Positions 62,201 to 64,000 of a DNA stretch of 64,000 bases are shown here, in pieces. This DNA is from Treponema sp. (GTDB lineage Bacteria > Spirochaetota > Spirochaetia > Treponematales > Treponemataceae), in NCBI GenBank assembly GCA_024402565.1, contig JAKSTM010000002.1:100805-164804 (forward strand). The letters are read 5' to 3'. Numbering within the stretch: the first letter of the stretch is position 1; the number at the start of each line of letters is the position of its first letter. Under the pieces are notes generated by a model, which worked only from the letters and a program-made list of their open reading frames with translations, was not told the DNA's origin and searched no databases. The translations under genes and the position numbers were made by a program.

Positions 62201-62824
62201 AAAACATTCAGTCCAATTGCAAATGCGGGAAATACAGATTACTTTGTATTTGACAGTACTTTTGTAAGGCCTGGTGATCTTTCGGAAAATCTGGATTTCA
62301 AAATTTCAAAATCTGCTAGTGAGACCTGGAATGCGGGTGATCAGATTTCATTCTTATTTGGACTTACAGATAAAAATGGAAATCCTTTGAAAGTGGTGCA
62401 TGTTCCTGTGTTTGATTATTCTACAGAAATTTTCAGTCTTTTAGATACTTACCCAATGTTTGCACTTCGCCTAAAAACACCTGGAGATTTGAGTTCTCTT
62501 GATCTGTGGTCTATAAGACTGAGAGATATCATTAACCAGAAAGGTAATGTTACTATTTTGAATAACGTTATCGATTCTGCAAAAGGTGAAAAAACTGTTG
62601 TAAAAATCGACAATCCTAAAGCAGGAAAAGTTGATATTATTGTTATGACTCTGGATGGAAACGTAATTGATTATTTGAATCACGGAAATCTGGAAGAAGG
62701 AACAAGTTATTTTACCTGGAACGGTCGTAACAGAAGCGGTAAAGCCTGTGCACGTGGAATGTATTTTGTCCGTGTTATTGGAAATGGATTTGATGAGACT
62801 CGAAAAGTGATGGTGGTTAAATAA
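50270..62824 (+). CDS. Giant secreted multi-module beta-rich protein with FlgD/type IX-like C-terminal domain
   Basis: A product of ~4,184 residues, mostly Ser/Thr/Asn/Gly-rich short strands typical of a right-handed beta-helix adhesin. A signal peptide (LAVLLVLLFCVEGVWG) leads. Numbering from ATG 50243, five modules begin with a Trp phrase at ~46, 474, 1078, 1676 and 2410 (TWTGSVDSAWNKPGNWD, TWTAGASDSDKTKWDVKENW, YWHGAENNSWTTSGNW). Residues ~3160-4100 hold Ig-like or SbsA-like segments (DNVLYVELSEPI, QNKIYVMFSKKLEL). The end is a FlgD Ig-like/type A sorting-like domain (VDIIVMTLDGNVIDYL, FTWNGRNRSGKACARGMYFV, RKVMVVK). Start: 50270 fits the -10 and shortens the signal n-region; 50243 is possible. 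It is probably exported and surface-linked; ligand unknown. Confidence 0.85.
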   Translation: MKNRKECGKIYRRNPLFKRLAVLLVLLFCVEGVWGTPFRWKKSTENSTSSSGNTNWDTPKNWDYYGRYLLSTGWHEEGTNYPGSNASRTDDVYFFGEADSVCVVNVTVPPANAIGTMYVNFASSNAGGIPNGVAGSKKLELQFQNNNIVTVGSVEVAGGEFYLTGTGTLNVKENLNIAAGASLVIDEDVTLQVSDITNSGTIIFGSITGSGNITNSGTISCGSISCNALNQAASGTIKDFTSITADSIGSGGNRFSGTLTPSSDATITVTNAFYNACEISDSATTSLQISADGLDTNTTGKISLTNASSSVTLKGALIDTASGSSYKKVIATELNHVVGGGSIFYAQFGTAKIEELEITNGDGKGFELNGGNIGKLTWTSANSSTLSFASDTTIKEINISGSGIGSELTVTGSGTITALQNNFGLQYLNFTSSTEPQVTGAYFAVKDSQSPGGVFPSGWEEESGDFTWTGSVDSAWNKPGNWDTGTVPGRTSKVIIPDCSVINKPNTGNNVIEVRNLNISSGGELICDNGTLTVSEELLIKSNGKLSVTGGNVKVLCDFEAVSGTKISLTGGKLAFWKNVDFSKMTSTDWENTNGTIYWYNNSTAKNTVKVFQNQEFKTVNFAGNLEIQLNGTVKADTFNMGVDNSLCPYLTDANIPSKQFTAEIKNGTKLEVTNNMDVSRSATGSVIGLCQVNVNAEFKGGITSYSGTIFLADSGKTITLGANFIHSATNADLPTRLQVKGTLNGEGHDIILSTGSPKYYSSKLIVDRANSEVKAKNIKFDSTYNNGINDSAETIAVVNYGKISVTGNFETPSYSETGSVSLNGNDSSLVNKGNAAFSVSSLILDSVADSNRKLDGGSNGITVGSVNAKKTGLSLTTENNITITATDNSSKAINFISNSGKLTLNGNTSASGISVKSGAEFTTASDVEITLSGDLDNKGTFTSSGTVLINKSGTVAVSGNNSFKNLNINPDPDAALTVSFEAGKTQTVSGNFVSEGQDGKLITLTAAGTPDADNNSTWWSLNVPASNISLSYTNIEYSSSINEIQKDWGTTVSESVPFSTSNWFLRKYYWFGKDTTDNTSWAQAANWSTKGNPYTASSVAPLTSSSYIEVCIQENSEGILKLTSDVEVKSFEVNSGTKVNLNGNKLTAQSFTNSGTVSLGGGAGTTLNIGKSYENGSSGTIVSEGTEAVTLPNLSVSGNTITESGTWEFTGGNIPVFPGTGKNYNALVINGDVTLGTAISAVSTEIKSGKSLSLGNNILSLTGALTNSGTLNINGSGAVTTGSVTNSGTIDISGSGTIDKLNSTSGLVKYSGAASQTIQSFTYYNLELANTSSDGLSVSADVTVSNALTVSKNSIVTIADGKSFSVSGKTDTANGAETLTLSGTGSATFTGAVGSTKTFASVTSSASSLTFGSTVSIGTLIIDGDTTLLPGSSAEVTNITINSGKKLTSSGNIKLTGTFSDLNTSESGLSSTGTVIFTGTDSKIVTSSDRTKFYNIFVSKGKSLSTTYSFEVGGNFTVEADAGTPPTPGTFTATGGTIVFSGTSKTVSGVCNFYNVTFGEDSSISLTAGNTFNDLTFEKGSVVTFAADTEQTVNGKIVSNGTGGNSVTLKSESGYWNINFDQNYAGNKLEYLNITNSNFTGSNGPAVALYSSDGGNNTAWIFPGQSYTWTAGASDSDKTKWDVKENWNPKTVPGKGAVVTIPNGKSKYPVLESDLDLYYSSSAKGYITIDADGVTPGSLDLGIHSLKAGEVTNNGVLRLEGSDLKLDKLSNNGLLKLNGNERFGTHGAVSEFGVASVISGDSSTVEYYGTTASASGWLEKSDGYKKLLIDSGTEFTAASYTRVPDPLAAPVETKVTKAVSLTNNGKVIVPSGITLEFGSYTGTSDVIEITDGTINHTGSADAVIGNLKVTTKVTLNGTTTSNKNLSLISTVYNSSEIATTGNVQISGTQNSDVAGNVSVSSGNLKVAESFSCDSVTIESSGKLFSGSSIISVSGDWTDNNATDEGFDCESGTVVFSSSSPNITEPCPFNNLKTSAAATVTLNKTLTVNGTYKFDDSVTLSGGDNKIIFEGAVSGTGNLTLSSSVDVKASVTSTGEQTYLKAVTVYNTPTLNASKINISSSVSKSGEDNKLIFNSPEVVSTNAVINLPLEVIQDTVISGNAITINGGSVSSGTHTQTYECSLSSGQPLSLTGSGIFIANNVSGNDVSINGNVTIPSGKTVQIDCNVLDLGNFTNNGTLTFGTGKTLTLHENLTNAGQVTAPINLILTGLTQTEISGLYEFENLSILNNDTSSVKKVVFPASDRTDGKGIRITGNFTVTGENLASPETGKNILIKSSFTSLSEIDTEWWWLESVDVSKVTVINAEICNAYAASDISSKVINCVESRIDNGAYTTYHWFAGHQFYWHGAENNSWTTSGNWSTFETGTPVLSVSPRIDDETALITLKKGSLSGNENLLILENDIVIKSLTVESGVRINLKNYSVTGDNILNLGTVALQGNRTSPFIVNNGGTISHDPASFVEFVEWGSGTINATYSGLGLNGSFKNLILTDLDPFDFTENVVLYVNGSFVSNAQVGTVNPLSGIQIDGTSVLNGGKILTTGNQIYSGNVTVGAVDSEFTAGSSEVPGNIVFEKDVTGSLDHVLAFNGNVQFVKTIEEGNASLAALKVIFNNSLSGNNLKISADSEFNGNVSLIALDVVGSGKLNCEQIETTNIMEFEKEVELATDVKARSSSGEIIFDSEVKGNGFDFTILSKANLKNNVSDVKNFTSENLLISDNCVSIKTTGNQNYEGTVTFNTNLDLNGKQIYLKDSFNGESNNLSVNAERFTVSGKITTKNILANCYLILESNSGSPSHIQVAENLELNNGFDFVNAEIVTGGDVLVKSDGKIASAKIENSGSFVLSSEKKISVSGNLSQTGEGQNLIYGSIVTSEAATVDFAQNVLVSGNPESPLIFGGEAGVLDLKENIIISLDSSEKELKLLSPLQAKNIVLYKGLISVSKDISSIQDIVLIGKNYSHDDGSAEHAGEYKYTKNRKADFLYKNFDENILPECDGKLLVSPGISISAGKNFYANGLSLSGSEGEWYLDVDKNADPDICFVEAYNCDISNSVVRYKKLEEPLNSKGVAEACTFDGGKKWDSADYENCGTNRNWSFADFSIRYVSTVSDNVLYVELSEPIRNLYGEFKQSIGSVFFNNNGTNEGFVKIYSSFRIVDEKGTVEAVELRDDEEVSSFYLETQNDSDSRWNTDAFGKGSGNEFSTDSHGRHQNSIPSLLFTRTLSAPVYNFTNKYGKILINSGIVYENTEDKTSPVLLETVVGQESHKLYDSSVGLESQPSYDAHNFLEFRYSEAVDFNNSNGGGTLIQNAYTTASSVNYFENQKVDSLLGAVSQNESGLLVSGLASIQKGRLLTGASGISDNEVHALYRKPGMTQHSVRLSIAGYTSGFVADNAGLQYKNWTGYIDYSETPSGEVTLPGGRCDYIFDQNGNVLSLINLEGVQIKKSSAYSNEKDYGSWDVSKPVFAAYRKASFPWTEPGDTENYESVGSTVDGTSSLKRIEFHLFDNTPTYSDQEAQWVSKQGWVHPYDYTVKVHPILYTEDSYAADDFGGARAFESSNRTSGGIRYSSICEASDAFRYVVGVDKDPDIPFAEGVKAYYGASSPIFQAADNPSRNPDKVDGVYFGYKLPETILSLKTQFTVSYDNTKGYVTDLAGNRLDSAKIRTMDLTPPSINMTLAPVGQNKIYVMFSKKLELEAVSLQTSDGSVTTMDPLSEALPRAFGLYTIQDGGSLTESEGNNIDSSVPARILYQNNNYMGIELTLKQNVTYEDIMNLYLVVKKEETHYKDPVIDLSTTYATFIQDDTGIGNYVSAFTAHALSDFAVNLVNPLYAYNENFDDGDSKIHTGLYGEGSFGVHDFNEEQMNFGSLIAKEEIHVIASVNDEKLLNQNEFNARIYIDNSPDEKSISTEYNRAADTKLRVWLPEIAGAKTFSPIANAGNTDYFVFDSTFVRPGDLSENLDFKISKSASETWNAGDQISFLFGLTDKNGNPLKVVHVPVFDYSTEIFSLLDTYPMFALRLKTPGDLSSLDLWSIRLRDIINQKGNVTILNNVIDSAKGEKTVVKIDNPKAGKVDIIVMTLDGNVIDYLNHGNLEEGTSYFTWNGRNRSGKACARGMYFVRVIGNGFDETRKVMVVK

Positions 62825-63816
62825 TGGCGGAAGAGAAAAAAATTAAATTGATAGCCGGACCTATGGCCACTATCAGTCACAGAGCTTATAGAAACCTGGT
62901 GGAAAAGTTTGGCGGATGTGATGAATATTTTACAGAAATGATAAATGCTGGAAGTCTTCTGGCAAACAGTCATTTCGAAAAGTATTATATTGATCCAGCG
63001 CCTGTTCCAGAAAAATTAGTATGGCAGCTTACAGGTCATGATACAGGAAAGATGATTCAGACTGCTGAAATTTTGTGTAATCTTCCTGGCCTTGGACTTG
63101 ATCTGAATATGGGCTGTTCTGCTCCGGATATTTATAGATTCGGTGCGGGAATCTCATGGATGATAAAGCCCATAGAAGAAACTCGTGAACTGGTAAAGGG
63201 AGTTTCAGAAGTAGTGAAGGGAAGAAAAAGGTTCTCTGTAAAGCTCCGCCTGGGCGACGATGATTTTACCGACGAAAAATTTTTCTCTTTTACAGATATG
63301 CTTGTTTCAGAAGGAGTAGAACATCTTACTCTCCATCCTCGTACAAAAAAAGAAAAGCTTGTACGACCTCCCAGATATCACTATGCAGAAGATTTGAAGA
63401 AACGTTATGGTGATTCCATCTCTGTTTATGTTAATGGAAATGTTAAAGATAAGCCTTCGTTTGAAGCTGCTTTACGTTCTTGTCCTTCTGTAAATGGAGT
63501 TATGATTTCTCGGGCAGCAGTTCAGAAACCCTGGATTTTCCGTCAGCTTTCTTCTGATCAGGAAAAAATAGAAGTTGATTTAGAAAAGCTTGCTCTGGAA
63601 TATATTGATGATATCCAGTTGTACCAGCCAGAAGAATTCTGGAAAACCAGATTGCAGCGATTCTTTACATATTATTCCGCAAACTTTCAGTTCGGACATT
63701 ATGCTCAAAGCCAATGGATTAATGCAGATTTTTCTTCCCCAAACAACGAAGACCTCCGCTCCCGAATCCATTCCTTTTTTGAAAAATGCCCTGACGAGCG
63801 CCTTAAGTTGATATAA
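62824..63816 (+). CDS. tRNA-dihydrouridine synthase
   Basis: FMN enzyme reducing uridine to dihydrouridine in tRNA D-loops. IAGPMATISHRAYRNLVEKFG opens the TIM barrel, DLNMGCSAPDIYRFGAG carries the catalytic Cys (~98), LTLHPRTKKEK provides the conserved HxRxK region, and VYVNGNVKDKPSF then GVMISRAAVQKPWIFRQL bind FMN phosphate. The usual GCP is GCS here. Length 330 residues is normal for DusB-like enzymes; the subgroup is uncertain. The ATG shares one base with the giant gene's stop (TAATG), so its translation may depend on the end of the 12.5-kb upstream frame unless an internal promoter exists. Confidence 0.9.
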   Translation: MAEEKKIKLIAGPMATISHRAYRNLVEKFGGCDEYFTEMINAGSLLANSHFEKYYIDPAPVPEKLVWQLTGHDTGKMIQTAEILCNLPGLGLDLNMGCSAPDIYRFGAGISWMIKPIEETRELVKGVSEVVKGRKRFSVKLRLGDDDFTDEKFFSFTDMLVSEGVEHLTLHPRTKKEKLVRPPRYHYAEDLKKRYGDSISVYVNGNVKDKPSFEAALRSCPSVNGVMISRAAVQKPWIFRQLSSDQEKIEVDLEKLALEYIDDIQLYQPEEFWKTRLQRFFTYYSANFQFGHYAQSQWINADFSSPNNEDLRSRIHSFFEKCPDERLKLI

Positions 63817-63902
63817 TCATTCTTCAAATCTCACCCAAACAGTTCCCTTTCTTCCCCCAAAATTTCGTCTTTCCCCAAACATTTTTCAAATCTCACCCAA
63901 AA

Positions 63903-63935
63903 AAAAGCTGTCCCCCCATCCGGAAGAACAGCCCC
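63903..63935 (-). terminator. Minus-strand terminator-like hairpin
   Basis: On the minus strand GCTGTTC and GGACAGC form a stem followed by eight Ts. It would end a leftward gene lying beyond the right edge. Nearby, TTCAAATCTCACCCAAA occurs twice (near 63825 and 63885). Confidence 0.5.
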
Positions 63936-63942
63936 TTCATAT

Positions 63943-64000
63943 CTCTTAATTATTAATTATTAATTATTAATTATTAATTATTAATTATTAATTATTAATT
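63943..64000. repeat. Heptanucleotide TTAATTA tandem array at the right edge
   Basis: Seven or more uninterrupted 7-bp units of TTAATTA run to the end of the window, so the full length is unknown. The flanking ATCTCTTAATTATTA matches the block after prfA. Confidence 0.85.

Overview
The window looks like a chromosomal segment of a gut or rumen Treponema (Spirochaetes). The reasoning is gene content, not a database match. It carries a UPF0164 outer-membrane protein divergent from a large TPR protein and a sensor-linked SpoIIE phosphatase, an arrangement I recall from Treponema pallidum. It also has fliS beside a FlgN-like gene, cheR-cheB, a methyl-accepting protein, many lipoproteins, and plant-polysaccharide hydrolases (GH5, GH43). 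The DNA is AT-rich. No insertion sequence, phage, integrase, rRNA or CRISPR array was seen.

Layout. 1-1124: end of an LptA-like gene and lptB. 1156-1434: tRNA-Gln and tRNA-Glu. 1501-4776: a secreted GH5 glucanase, a small secreted protein and an intracellular GH43 enzyme. 4786-7928: a zinc locus (Fur/Zur regulator, znuA, znuC, znuB) behind a promoter with a tandem palindromic operator. 7950-10454: divergent polysaccharide deacetylase and tsaD. 10451-11383 (minus): fliS and a FlgN-like chaperone gene. 11556-19274: ftsH, lolA, rodZ, rimO and a PcrA/UvrD-type helicase. 19314-28281: the UPF0164 gene (minus) and, divergently, the TPR and SpoIIE genes. 28381-36764: mnmG, cheR, cheB, an EAL phosphodiesterase and prfA. 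36765-42792: AT-rich repeats, a poly-G tract and two large lipoproteins. 42877-49357: tRNA-Leu, a DUF554 membrane protein, an orphan MsmK-type sugar ATPase, a methyl-accepting chemotaxis protein and an RNB-family ribonuclease. 49358-50242: a repeat-filled non-coding stretch. 50270-62824: one giant secreted protein of about 4,184 residues, overlapped by a tRNA-dihydrouridine synthase gene.

How the parts fit. Zinc uptake forms one regulated unit. ftsH-lolA-rodZ-rimO is an envelope and translation housekeeping cluster. cheR/cheB adapt receptors such as the methyl-accepting protein. GH5, GH43 and the orphan sugar ATPase point to plant-fibre use. The two lipoproteins and the giant protein are probable surface or periplasmic molecules.

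Most notable signals. (1) Small palindromes with a nearly constant loop (TGAGCYTGTCGAA) and covarying stems, plus a larger dispersed palindrome with a compensatory stem change. (2) Five genes (mnmG, cheR, prfA, rnb, giant gene) whose -10 box lies 6-9 nt before the start codon, suggesting leaderless mRNAs. (3) A ten-G tract about 40 bp upstream of a -10 box before a surface lipoprotein gene, like phase-variable promoters. (4) A giant multi-module protein with a FlgD/type IX-like C-terminal domain, in a window that also encodes a PorV/PorQ-like protein. (5) A promoter-embedded tandem operator at the zinc locus. (6) A 13-bp inverted repeat straddling the start of the ribonuclease gene.
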